Assembly: GCA_900542115.1 (NCBI GenBank)
Contig: UQMC01000019.1
Location: 1-22,650, forward strand
Direction of reading: 5' to 3'
DNA length: 22,650 nucleotides
Origin: an uncultured Oscillibacter sp.
GTDB lineage: Bacteria; Bacillota; Clostridia; Oscillospirales; Oscillospiraceae
In this document: positions 1 through 5,999 of the stretch, piece by piece
Layout: every line of letters begins with the position of its first letter
How positions within the stretch are numbered: position 1 is the first letter of the stretch
Notes under the pieces: model-generated
Databases searched by the model: none
What the model was told of the DNA's origin: nothing
Seen by the model: the letters and a program-made list of their open reading frames with translations, nothing else
Translations under genes and position numbers: made by a program

Positions 1-248
1 GGGGCGTTTCGGATGGGGGTGGTATCACTACTCTCGGAGCGTTCCGCACGTTCACCAACATCCCCGGGCCGGGTATCAGAACGGCAAACTTTGCCGCTTT
101 TGGGTCTTGATCGGATATGCTCCCGAAGAACGCAGAGAGCCTTCGGGACAGCGACACGCATAAGCGCATCGCTGTCCCGAGGCGTCGCAGCCCCGCTGGG
201 CTGCGCAACGCTGCTGTTCTTGCTTCGATTTGTTTTGAGGAGGTCACT
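1..248. other. Non-coding stretch with clustered inverted repeats
   Basis: I see no convincing gene here. The stretch lies downstream of the minus-strand winged-helix gene that ends at 249. It holds three perfect inverted repeats close together: TCCCGAAG at 121-128 with CTTCGGGA at 141-148; CGGGACAGCGA at 144-154 with TCGCTGTCCCG at 169-179; and CGCAGCCC at 186-193 with GGGCTGCG at 198-205. The first two share bases, so they are mutually exclusive. None is followed by a T-run on either strand, so these are not clear intrinsic terminators. A short minus-strand frame starting with ATG at 61 runs off the left edge, but it is only 20 codons and has no clear ribosome binding site. The cluster may be a dispersed intergenic repeat element, which one window cannot show. 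Confidence 0.5.
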
Positions 249-659
249 TCAGGCGGTGGCGGAGACCGCCGAGAACGCGTACCCGCCCCGGACCGTGCGG
301 ATATAGGTGTGGCTGCCGCCCAGCTTTCTGCGGAGATTGGAGACGGTATTCGCCACGACCTTCAGGGTGTCCGCGCTGTCCCGGCCCCACACGGCGGAAA
401 ACAGTTCCTCCTTGGAAAGCGTGACTCCCGGATTGCTGGCGAGAAGCAGCAGCATATTGAACTCGATCCGGGTCAGCGCCAGCGCGGTTCCGTTTTGAAA
501 CGCCTGCTGGGAACGTCCGTCAATGGTCAGCTCCGGGAAGGTAAGCGTGTGCCGGGAGCTGAGGGAGACCCGCTCTGCGGCGATGTCCTCCCGCCGCAGA
601 AGGGCCAGGATCTTTTCCTCCAGCTCCCTCTCGGCCCCATTTGCTTGAATGATGATCAT
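249..659 (-). CDS. Stand-alone OmpR/PhoB-type winged-helix DNA-binding protein
   Basis: This 136-residue protein carries a C-terminal Trans_reg_C (OmpR/PhoB effector) winged-helix domain and no receiver domain. The domain spans about residues 58-132: LTRIEFNMLLLLASNPG (62-78), LSKEELFSAVWG (81-92), the recognition-helix region VVANTVSNLRRKLG (101-114) and the wing YIRTVRGGYAF (119-129). The N-terminal 30 residues are charged and predicted helical, with no family match I recognise. I chose the ATG at 659, just after the ribH stop at 674. An ATG at 731 would extend it inside ribH with a nonsense-like Arg-rich segment. The ribosome binding site is weak: GGAG lies about 17 bases upstream. The 14-base gap to ribH suggests co-transcription with the riboflavin operon. 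The DNA-binding role follows from the family. Its targets, and any role in flavin control, are unknown. Confidence 0.8.
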   Translation of the reverse strand: MIIIQANGAERELEEKILALLRREDIAAERVSLSSRHTLTFPELTIDGRSQQAFQNGTALALTRIEFNMLLLLASNPGVTLSKEELFSAVWGRDSADTLKVVANTVSNLRRKLGGSHTYIRTVRGGYAFSAVSATA

Positions 660-673
660 GGTGTGTCTGTGTG

Positions 674-1144
674 TTACTCCGCGTCCAGCTCGTGGAGCAG
701 GTTGACCATCTCGATAGCGCTGACCGCACAATCGTAGCCCTTGTTGCCCGCCTTGGTGCCGGCCCGCTCAATGGCCTGCTCGATGTTCTCCGTGGTCAGA
801 ACGCCAAAGAGAACAGGCACGCCGCTTTCCAGAGAAACGGCGGCGATCCCCTTGGAGACCTCATTGCAGACGTAGTCATAGTGGCTGGTGGAACCGCGGA
901 TCACCGCGCCGAGGCAGATGACGGCGTCATACCTGCCGCTCTTTGCCATCTTCGCCGCCACCAGCGGGATCTCAAAGGCTCCGGGAACCCACGCCACATG
1001 AACGTCGTCCTCCCGAACCTCGTGCCGCAGCAGACCGTCCAGCGCGCCGCTGAGGAGCTTGGAGGTGATGAATTCGTTGAACCGGGCGGCTACGATGCCC
1101 ACCTTGATGCTTTTGGAGACCAGCTTTCCCTCGTAGGTTTTCAT
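674..1144 (-). CDS. ribH: 6,7-dimethyl-8-ribityllumazine synthase
   Basis: This enzyme condenses 5-amino-6-ribitylamino-uracil with 3,4-dihydroxy-2-butanone 4-phosphate to form lumazine, the penultimate step of riboflavin synthesis. The 156-residue length is normal for the family, which assembles into pentamers or 60-subunit capsids in the cytosol. Visible motifs are FNEFIT near residue 22, WVPGAFEIP (52-60), and the conserved GSTSHYDYV segment that contains the catalytic His88. The C-terminal half has [10 protein letters not shown] and AGNKGYDCA, also typical. The ATG at 1144 is preceded on the minus strand by an AGAGG-type ribosome binding site. It is the fourth gene of the ribD-ribE-ribBA-ribH operon, 21 bases after ribBA, and is followed 14 bases later by the winged-helix gene. 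Confidence 0.97.
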   Translation of the reverse strand: MKTYEGKLVSKSIKVGIVAARFNEFITSKLLSGALDGLLRHEVREDDVHVAWVPGAFEIPLVAAKMAKSGRYDAVICLGAVIRGSTSHYDYVCNEVSKGIAAVSLESGVPVLFGVLTTENIEQAIERAGTKAGNKGYDCAVSAIEMVNLLHELDAE

Positions 1145-1165
1145 ATTTAAGTACCTCTTTCTTTG

Positions 1166-2362
1166 TTAATATTTCAAAATGTGTCCCATTCGCGCCTGCT
1201 TGGTTTTCAGGTAGAACAAATCATGCGCTGTTGCCGTCATCTGGATCGGAACCCGTTCGGAGATCTCCAGCCCAAACTCGGAGAGCTGATACACCTTGTC
1301 CGGGTTATTGGTCAGCAGGCGCAGACTCTTGACGCCAAGTTCCCGCAGGATCTGCGCGCCGAGGAAATACTCCCGCTCGTCCCCGTGGAAGCCCAGAGCC
1401 AGATTGGCCTCCAGCGTATCCATGCCCTGTTCCTGCAATTCGTAGGCCCGCAGCTTGTTGATGAGGCCGATGCCCCGGCCCTCCTGCCGCATATAGAGCA
1501 GGATGCCCCGGCCCTCGTTTTCGATCTGGGTCATGGCGGCGGCCAGCTGCTGTCCGCAGTCACAGCGGAGAGAGCCGAAGGTGTCTCCGGTCAGACACTC
1601 GGAATGGACCCGGCAGAGAACGTCCTTCCCGTCGCCGATGTCACCCTTCACCAGCGCGACGTGGTGCTCTCCGTTCAGACGGCTCACAAAGCCGTAGGCT
1701 TTGAAATCACCGTATTTCGTGGGCATATTCACCGCCGTGACCTGATCCACCAGCTTTTCGTGGCACTTGCGGTACGCTTGAAGATCCCGGATGGTGATGA
1801 ACTTGATGCCGAACTGCTCCGCCAGCGTCATCAGCTCGGCGGTGCGCATCATGGTGCCGTCCTCCCGCATGATCTCGCAGCACAGGCCGCATTCCTTCAG
1901 CCCCGCCAGACGGCACAAGTCAACGGTGGCCTCCGTATGGCCGTTCCGTTCCAACACGCCGTTTTTCTTGGCCAGCAGGGGGAACATATGTCCCGGACGG
2001 CGGAAATCCTCAGCTTTGGCATCGTCATCCACGCAGGCCATCGCCGTCACGGAGCGCTCGGCGGCGGAGATGCCGGTGGAGGTGGAAATGTGGTCGATGG
2101 ACACCGTGAAGGCCGTTTCGTGGTTGTCGGTGTTGTTCTGCACCATCTGGGGGAATTGCAGCTTGCGGACAAAGGCCTCCGACATGGGCATACAGATCAG
2201 GCCCTTGCCGTGGGTGGCCATGAAGTTGATGTTCTCCGTGGTGGCAAATTCGGCGGCGCAGATGAAATCGCCCTCGTTTTCACGGTCGGGGTCGTCTGTG
2301 ACCAGAATGATCTTCCCCTGTCTCAGATCCTCCAGTGCTTCGGGAATGGTATTGAAATTCAT
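1166..2362 (-). CDS. ribBA: Bifunctional 3,4-dihydroxy-2-butanone 4-phosphate synthase / GTP cyclohydrolase II
   Basis: This fusion enzyme makes both riboflavin precursors, the four-carbon unit from ribulose 5-phosphate and the pyrimidine from GTP. The N-terminal RibB half (about 1-200) has the acidic metal-binding loop [11 protein letters not shown] (23-33), [10 protein letters not shown] (50-59), RPGHMFPL (122-129) and [14 protein letters not shown] (141-154). The C-terminal RibA half (about 205-398) has the zinc ligands C256, C267 and C269 in [15 protein letters not shown], and the GTP-binding [11 protein letters not shown] (290-300). The 398-residue length matches the usual full-length bifunctional form, and the motifs of both halves are intact. 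The ATG at 2362 gives the expected N-terminus. It lies between ribE and ribH, with a 15-base gap after ribE. Confidence 0.97.
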   Translation of the reverse strand: MNFNTIPEALEDLRQGKIILVTDDPDRENEGDFICAAEFATTENINFMATHGKGLICMPMSEAFVRKLQFPQMVQNNTDNHETAFTVSIDHISTSTGISAAERSVTAMACVDDDAKAEDFRRPGHMFPLLAKKNGVLERNGHTEATVDLCRLAGLKECGLCCEIMREDGTMMRTAELMTLAEQFGIKFITIRDLQAYRKCHEKLVDQVTAVNMPTKYGDFKAYGFVSRLNGEHHVALVKGDIGDGKDVLCRVHSECLTGDTFGSLRCDCGQQLAAAMTQIENEGRGILLYMRQEGRGIGLINKLRAYELQEQGMDTLEANLALGFHGDEREYFLGAQILRELGVKSLRLLTNNPDKVYQLSEFGLEISERVPIQMTATAHDLFYLKTKQARMGHILKY

Positions 2363-2377
2363 AGTAAAAACTCCTTA

Positions 2378-3037
2378 TTAAAAGCCGCAGCGCAGCAGCA
2401 TTTCTTTTGTGAGGGTGCTTTCGTTTGCGGGGATATGCGGTTTCGATTCTTCCGGACGCAGCAGCTTTTCAATGTACTTGCCTACCACGTCAGTCTCCAG
2501 ATTCACCGGGTCGCCCCGGCGCCGCTGGCTCAGATTGGTCTGGGCCACCGTATGAGGGATGGTGGACACGGAAAAGCCCTCGCCGTCCACGGCGGCCACC
2601 GTCAGGCTGATGCCGTCGATGGTGATGGAGCCCTTTTCCACCACATAGCGCAATATCTCCGGCCCCGCGTGGACGGTGTACCAGACGGCGGTATCGTCCC
2701 GGCGGATGTTGGCAACGTGTCCCACACCGTCCACATGGCCCGCTACGATATGTCCGCCGAAGCGGCCGTTGGCAGGCATGGCCCGTTCCAGATTGACTAC
2801 GCTTCCCGCCGAAAGTCCCGCAAGGGACGAACGGTTCAGCGTCTCGTGCATCACGTCCGCCGAAAAGCCGTCAGGAAAAAGCCGGGTCACCGTCAGGCAG
2901 ATGCCGTTCACGGCGATGCTGTCTCCGATCCGTGTCTCCTCTAAAACGGTTTTCGCCTGGATCGTCAGGACGGCGGAGTGCTGCCCGCGCTTGATGTTCT
3001 TGATTGTTCCGACTTCTTCTACGATTCCTGTGAACAC
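2378..3037 (-). CDS. ribE: Riboflavin synthase alpha subunit (GTG start)
   Basis: Riboflavin synthase disproportionates two lumazine molecules into riboflavin and the pyrimidine precursor. The 219-residue protein shows the usual two lumazine-binding barrels. The first begins FTGIVEEVG (2-10) and includes GDSIAVNGICLTVT. The second contains GHIVAGHVDGVG and GSITIDGISLTV. I place the start at a GTG at 3037 because the family begins M-FTGIVEE and an AGGTGG ribosome binding site lies seven bases upstream. The frame stays open up to 3217, but that extension is antisense-like, Arg-rich and lies inside ribD. The gene overlaps the end of ribD by 19 bases, so translation of the two is probably coupled. 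The same protein is called RibB or RibC in some species. Confidence 0.95.
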   Translation of the reverse strand: MFTGIVEEVGTIKNIKRGQHSAVLTIQAKTVLEETRIGDSIAVNGICLTVTRLFPDGFSADVMHETLNRSSLAGLSAGSVVNLERAMPANGRFGGHIVAGHVDGVGHVANIRRDDTAVWYTVHAGPEILRYVVEKGSITIDGISLTVAAVDGEGFSVSTIPHTVAQTNLSQRRRGDPVNLETDVVGKYIEKLLRPEESKPHIPANESTLTKEMLLRCGF

Positions 3038-4125
3038 GGATATTCCACCTCGCTTTCTATCAGAAGATCCTCGCCCAGCCGTTCCAAGCGGCTGTTTTTT
3101 AAGCGGAAGGCGTCGTCCGGGGCGGGGACGCCCACGCCCTCCACGGGGGTTTTCGCATCCCTTCCGCCGAACAGCTTCGGAGCCATATACGCCTGCACCT
3201 GCTGCACGATGCCGCATTCCAGCGCGGCCCAGTTCAGCGTTCCGCCGCCCTCCAGCAAAATGCTGTCGATCTGCTCCCGCCCCAGATGTTCCATGAGCTG
3301 CCGGAGATCCACATGGCCGTTTTTCTCATTCATACAGAGCACTTGACACCCGGCCTTCCGGTAAACCACCTGTCTTTCCGGGTCGGCGCAGCAGGTGGCG
3401 AGGATGGTCGGAATTTGGTCTGCGGTGGCGACCACCTGCGCCTGCGGCGGCGTCCGCAGATGGGTGTCGCAGATGACGCGAACGGGGTTTCGCCCATTTT
3501 CCATGCGGCAGGTCAGAAGGGGATCGTCCGCCAGAACGGTGCCCACGCCTACCATGATGCCCCGGAACCGGTGCCGCTGCTGCTGGACATGGCTCCGGGC
3601 CGTTTCACCTGTGACCCATTTGGATGCACCCGTGAAGGCTGCGATCTTGCCGTCCATCGTCATGGCGTATTTCATGGAAACGAAGGGCCGCCCGGTGGTG
3701 ATGTAGTGGAGAAAGACCTTGTTCAGCGCGTCACATTCCTCTCGCAGAACGTTTTCCGTTACCTCCACACCGTGAGACCGCAGGATCGCCACGCCCTTTC
3801 CCGCCACCAGCGGATTTGGGTCGGCGGAGCCGATCACCACCCGGCGGATGCCGGATGCCAAAATCGCCTCCACGCAGGGCGGCTGCTTTCCGTGGTGACA
3901 GCAAGGCTCCAGCGTCACATACATGGTGGCTCCGGCGGGGTCGGCGGTGCAGGCTGCCAGCGCGTTGCGCTCCGCATGGGGCTCCCCGTACCGCTCATGC
4001 CAGCCCTGTCCGATGACCGCGCCGTCCTTTACGATCACGGCGCCCACCATGGGATTGGGCGCCGTCCAGCCCCGGCCCCGTTCCGCCAGCGCCAAGGCCA
4101 GACGCATAGATTCCGCATCGTTCAT
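3019..4125 (-). CDS. ribD: Bifunctional diaminohydroxyphosphoribosylaminopyrimidine deaminase / 5-amino-6-(5-phosphoribosylamino)uracil reductase
   Basis: RibD carries out the deamination and the NADPH-dependent side-chain reduction after GTP opening. The 368-residue length is typical. The deaminase half (about 1-145) has APNPMVGAVIV (22-32), the zinc and proton-shuttle motif HAERNAL with H50 and E52, and the second zinc motif starting PCCHHGK with C75 and C84. The reductase half follows, with VSMKYAMTMDGKIA and a C-terminal ILLEGGGTLNWA. I chose the ATG at 4125 because an excellent GGAGG lies seven bases before it. An upstream in-frame ATG at 4185 would place the N-terminus inside the terminator hairpin. 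It is the first gene of the operon and is preceded by an attenuator-like leader. Confidence 0.96.
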   Translation of the reverse strand: MNDAESMRLALALAERGRGWTAPNPMVGAVIVKDGAVIGQGWHERYGEPHAERNALAACTADPAGATMYVTLEPCCHHGKQPPCVEAILASGIRRVVIGSADPNPLVAGKGVAILRSHGVEVTENVLREECDALNKVFLHYITTGRPFVSMKYAMTMDGKIAAFTGASKWVTGETARSHVQQQRHRFRGIMVGVGTVLADDPLLTCRMENGRNPVRVICDTHLRTPPQAQVVATADQIPTILATCCADPERQVVYRKAGCQVLCMNEKNGHVDLRQLMEHLGREQIDSILLEGGGTLNWAALECGIVQQVQAYMAPKLFGGRDAKTPVEGVGVPAPDDAFRLKNSRLERLGEDLLIESEVEYPCSQES

Positions 4126-4140
4126 ATCGTTACCTCCAAA

Positions 4141-4170
4141 AGAAAAAGCCCTGAACGAATCGTTCAGGGC
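4141..4170 (-). terminator. Intrinsic terminator in the ribD leader (attenuator)
   Basis: On the minus strand the arms GCCCTGAACGA and TCGTTCAGGGC form a perfect stem of about 10 bp with a 3-base loop at 4148-4170, followed immediately by TTTTTCTTTT. This is a strong intrinsic terminator. It lies upstream of ribD, and its T-run ends right before the GGAGG ribosome binding site of ribD, so it must be read before any rib gene. That placement fits transcription attenuation by a riboswitch, RNA-binding protein or leader translation. I did not find an obvious antiterminator sequence complementary to the stem. Confidence 0.85.
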
Positions 4171-4269
4171 AAGGCAGAAAGACACACGTGAGGCTGTCGA
4201 TAAAGTGGTAAATCCTCCGCAGCGGTAAGGAAGGGTGTGCGCGGGAAACCCAAGAAGGGATACACCGTC

Positions 4270-4315
4270 GGCTCAGACCAAACAGCGGATACTGCGTATC
4301 CGCTGTTTGGGAGCC
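4270..4315. repeat. Long perfect hairpin in the ribD leader
   Basis: The arms CCAAACAGCGGATAC (4278-4292) and GTATCCGCTGTTTGG (4296-4310) pair perfectly over 15 bp around a 3-base loop. The outer segments GGCTC (4270-4274) and GAGCC (4311-4315) add five more pairs across a 3-base bulge. No T-run follows on either strand, so this is not a simple terminator. In the minus-strand transcript it would be a rigid stem about 100 bases before the ribD terminator. Confidence 0.8.
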
Positions 4316-4387
4316 TTCCTCGAAACAAGCTCGCTTGATCCGCCACCGGCGGCGCTTCGCCTATTTCCCTGCGCCATTGAAATCCTT

Positions 4388-4420
4388 AGTTTTCAGAACT
4401 TTTATGAAGTTCTGAAAACT
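4388..4420. repeat. 14-bp perfect inverted repeat
   Basis: The arms AGTTTTCAGAACTT (4388-4401) and AAGTTCTGAAAACT (4407-4420) are perfect complements around a 5-base loop. It is AT-rich compared with its surroundings. It could be an RNA hairpin at the 5' end of the ribD leader or a DNA operator near the rib promoter. No T-run follows it on either strand. Confidence 0.75.
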
Positions 4421-4457
4421 TGTTCAGCGGGGAGAAAAGACTTTTTCGACGCGCTGA

Positions 4458-4487
4458 GACCCGGCATTATTATGCCGGGTCTTCTTC
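4458..4487. terminator. Probable intrinsic terminator between the nucleotidyltransferase gene and the rib leader
   Basis: The arms GACCCGGCAT (4458-4467) and ATGCCGGGTC (4472-4481) form a 10-bp stem with a 4-base loop. On the plus strand it is followed by TTCTTC. On the minus strand, where it would end the upstream nucleotidyltransferase transcript, the tail is poor in T. Its position 41 bases after the stop of the minus-strand gene makes a terminator role likely, but the weak minus-strand tail leaves some readthrough into the rib leader possible. Confidence 0.55.
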
Positions 4488-4522
4488 AGGCTATGCACAA
4501 TAGAGGGACACTATGCCCTGTG

Positions 4523-5437
4523 TCAGTCCCGCAGAGAGGGGGGATAGACACCCGCCGCGTGGAGAGCCTTCAAATCCTCCGCCACAAGGGCGCGGTCCTC
4601 GTGATAGGTCATGCCGAACCACTTATCCTTGGAGTGGAGCACGGAGACCTCTATCCGGCCTGCCTTCAGCTCCTCCCCTACCATCACCGGCAGCAGGCAC
4701 TCCGCCTTCAGCGCATCGGCAGGCAGCGCCCGGAGGAAGTCCTCAAAATACGTCCGCAGCGCCGGGAACACGGAGGGCATGAAGCCCCAGAAATTCATGG
4801 ATACCACTGTCTCCGGGGACAGATCGGCGCCAGTATCCAGATCGGTGAGGTGCCCATCCGGGTAAAGCTGGATTTTCAGTGTCTCCTGAATAGAGCTCAG
4901 CTTCCCGTCCTGCACATGGCACACGCCTCGGGACACCGTGCCGTGAAGGCTGGCGGTGTTTTTCAGAAGATAGCCTACCATTACGGCTTGGCCGTTTTCC
5001 GGCAGACGTACCAACTGCTCATAAATGGTGCGGTAGGCGTCCACGCCATAGTAATCATCGGCATTGATGACGCAGAACGGCCCGTCCACCGCCGGTTCGG
5101 CGCACAGCAGGGCATGAACGGTGCCAAAGGGCTTTGTCCGCCCCTCGGGGATGTGATAAAAATTCGGCACGGAGGAAAAATCCTGATAGACATAGGCAAT
5201 CTCCACCGGGCGGCCGCTTTTGGCGGTTTTGTTTTTCAGATAGCCCACAAGGCCCTCCATCATCTCCCGCATTTCCGGCTTGATGATGAATACGATTTTA
5301 TCAAAGCCGGCCCGGATGGCATCATAAATGGAATACTCCATCAAAATCTCGCTGTTGGGGCCGATGCCGTCCACCTGCTTGCTGCCGCCGTAGCGGGAAC
5401 CGAGGCCCGCCGCCATGATGACCAAAGAAACGCTCAT
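4523..5437 (-). CDS. Sugar-phosphate nucleotidyltransferase family protein
   Basis: The 304-residue protein has a Rossmann-like nucleotidyltransferase fold of the GalU/RmlA superfamily. The N-terminal strand and nucleotide-binding loop read LVIMAAGLGSRYGGSKQ (5-21). This departs from the textbook GxGTRxxPxTK loop of GalU, with GSRYGGSK instead. INADDYYG (124-131) supplies the metal-binding aspartates, and NFWGFMPSVF is the usual middle motif. Such proteins transfer a nucleotidyl group to a phosphorylated sugar or alcohol. The substrate cannot be read from the sequence, and UTP:glucose-1-phosphate specificity is not assured. The ATG at 5437 has a GGGAGAAG ribosome binding site. It stands alone, divergent from the Fur-family operon. 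A 6-bp inverted repeat, TATGGT with ACCATA (5481-5499), lies in its upstream region. Confidence 0.85.
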   Translation of the reverse strand: MSVSLVIMAAGLGSRYGGSKQVDGIGPNSEILMEYSIYDAIRAGFDKIVFIIKPEMREMMEGLVGYLKNKTAKSGRPVEIAYVYQDFSSVPNFYHIPEGRTKPFGTVHALLCAEPAVDGPFCVINADDYYGVDAYRTIYEQLVRLPENGQAVMVGYLLKNTASLHGTVSRGVCHVQDGKLSSIQETLKIQLYPDGHLTDLDTGADLSPETVVSMNFWGFMPSVFPALRTYFEDFLRALPADALKAECLLPVMVGEELKAGRIEVSVLHSKDKWFGMTYHEDRALVAEDLKALHAAGVYPPSLRD

Positions 5438-5527
5438 ACAGCTTCTCCCTTAATTTTTATTTTATATTTGGGATTTCCATTATGGTTTCCTTTACCATAC
5501 CTTATTTTGCGGTATTTTGCAACGGTC

Positions 5528-5555
5528 TTGACATTTTTGTTTTTTTGATTATAAT
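5528..5555 (+). promoter_or_regulatory. Sigma-A type promoter of the Fur-family metal operon
   Basis: A perfect TTGACA at 5528-5533 and a perfect TATAAT at 5550-5555 are separated by 16 bases, most of them T. This is the strongest promoter in the window by eye. The -10 box is immediately followed by, and shares two bases with, the palindromic operator at 5554-5580, so repressor binding should block RNA polymerase. Confidence 0.9.
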
Positions 5556-5580
5556 TTGAAAACGATAATCATTTTCAAAT
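5554..5580. promoter_or_regulatory. Fur/Zur-type palindromic operator
   Basis: Arms ATTTGAAAA (5554-5562) and TTTTCAAAT (5572-5580) are perfect complements. The 9-base centre contains GAT and ATC around 5567, so only one position pair is mismatched across the whole 27-bp dyad. The central GATAATCAT resembles the classic Fur/Zur box core. It covers the end of the -10 box and the transcription start region of the operon whose first gene is a Fur-family protein. Autoregulation by metal-loaded repressor is the natural reading. Confidence 0.85.
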
Positions 5581-5591
5581 TGGAGACTGCT

Positions 5592-5999
5592 ATGGCATAT
5601 CAGACAAAGCAACAGCAGGCAGTGCTGCACTGCCTGCGTGCCCGGGCGGAGGAATGTATTTCCGCCGCCGAGCTTTCAGAGGATCTGCGGCATGAGGGGC
5701 TGACCGTGGGACTTGCCACGGTGTACCGTCAGCTTGACCGGCTGACGCAGCAGGGGCTTGTACACAAGGTCACCACCGAGGAGGGGGCGCTGTACCAATA
5801 CTGCCCGCAGGCCGGGTGCCGCCATGACTGCTTTTTGCTGCGCTGTGAGCGCTGCGGGCGCATGGTCCATTTGGACTGCGCGCATCTGGAGGAGGTCTGC
5901 CGTCACCTTTCGGCGGAGCACCGGTTTTATATCGACCCCCGCCGGACGGTGCTGACGGGGCTGTGCGCGGCGTGTGAGGAGGCGGAACATGAAAGATAA
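5592..5999 (+). CDS. Fur-family metal-responsive transcriptional repressor (Zur-like)
   Basis: This 135-residue protein fits the Fur superfamily. The N-terminal winged helix contains LTVGLATVYRQLDRL (37-51), the usual DNA-recognition segment. Structural zinc is likely held by the pairs C85-x2-C88 and C125-x2-C128. CRHDCFLLRCERCG (76-89) and MVHLDCAHLE (91-100) supply further metal ligands, close to Zur and Fur patterns. The ATG at 5592 follows a TGGAG ribosome binding site with six-base spacing. An in-frame ATG at 5556 lies inside the operator and is rejected. Its end overlaps the ABC ATPase gene by 11 bases. Pairing with a zinc/manganese-type ABC transporter suggests zinc sensing, but manganese or iron is not excluded. 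Confidence 0.92.
   Translation: MAYQTKQQQAVLHCLRARAEECISAAELSEDLRHEGLTVGLATVYRQLDRLTQQGLVHKVTTEEGALYQYCPQAGCRHDCFLLRCERCGRMVHLDCAHLEEVCRHLSAEHRFYIDPRRTVLTGLCAACEEAEHER

Larger units (their letters stand above)
4171..4445 (-). promoter_or_regulatory. Structured 5' leader of the riboflavin operon, class unknown
   Basis: This stretch lies upstream of the ribD terminator and is expected to be the regulatory leader. On the minus strand it holds a 14-bp inverted repeat (4388-4420), a very stable hairpin (4270-4315) and several shorter possible stems between 4171 and 4265, including GGTGT pairing with ACACC. An FMN riboswitch would normally sit here. I looked for its conserved blocks, GGGGCAGGGTGAAATTCCC, GACCGGCGGT and GTCCGGATG, and did not find them. 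Only CTGAGCCGACGGT at 4263-4275, just inside the long hairpin's 3' side, resembles the 3' part of the FMN consensus. No clear sigma-A promoter could be assigned. Its identity as an RNA regulator is inferred from its position. Confidence 0.5.

Noticed and set aside
1..61. Partial minus-strand gene running off the left edge
   Set aside because: Only 20 codons from an ATG at 61, Pro-rich and with no good ribosome binding site. It cannot be supported from this window.
1163..2944. 593-codon plus-strand open frame opposite ribBA and ribE
   Set aside because: It is antisense to two clear enzymes with all motifs intact, has His/Gln/Arg/Gly-rich composition, no family motif and no ribosome binding site. 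Long antisense frames are expected at this GC-rich codon use.
4171..4265. Cobalamin-like riboswitch on the plus strand
   Set aside because: CCGCAGCGGTAAGGA loosely recalls a cobalamin riboswitch block, but the other conserved blocks are not found and no plus-strand gene follows until 5592.
4235..5548. 437-codon plus-strand open frame opposite the nucleotidyltransferase gene
   Set aside because: It starts in the hairpin-rich rib leader, ends in the T-run of the Fur promoter and is antisense to a protein with intact motifs.
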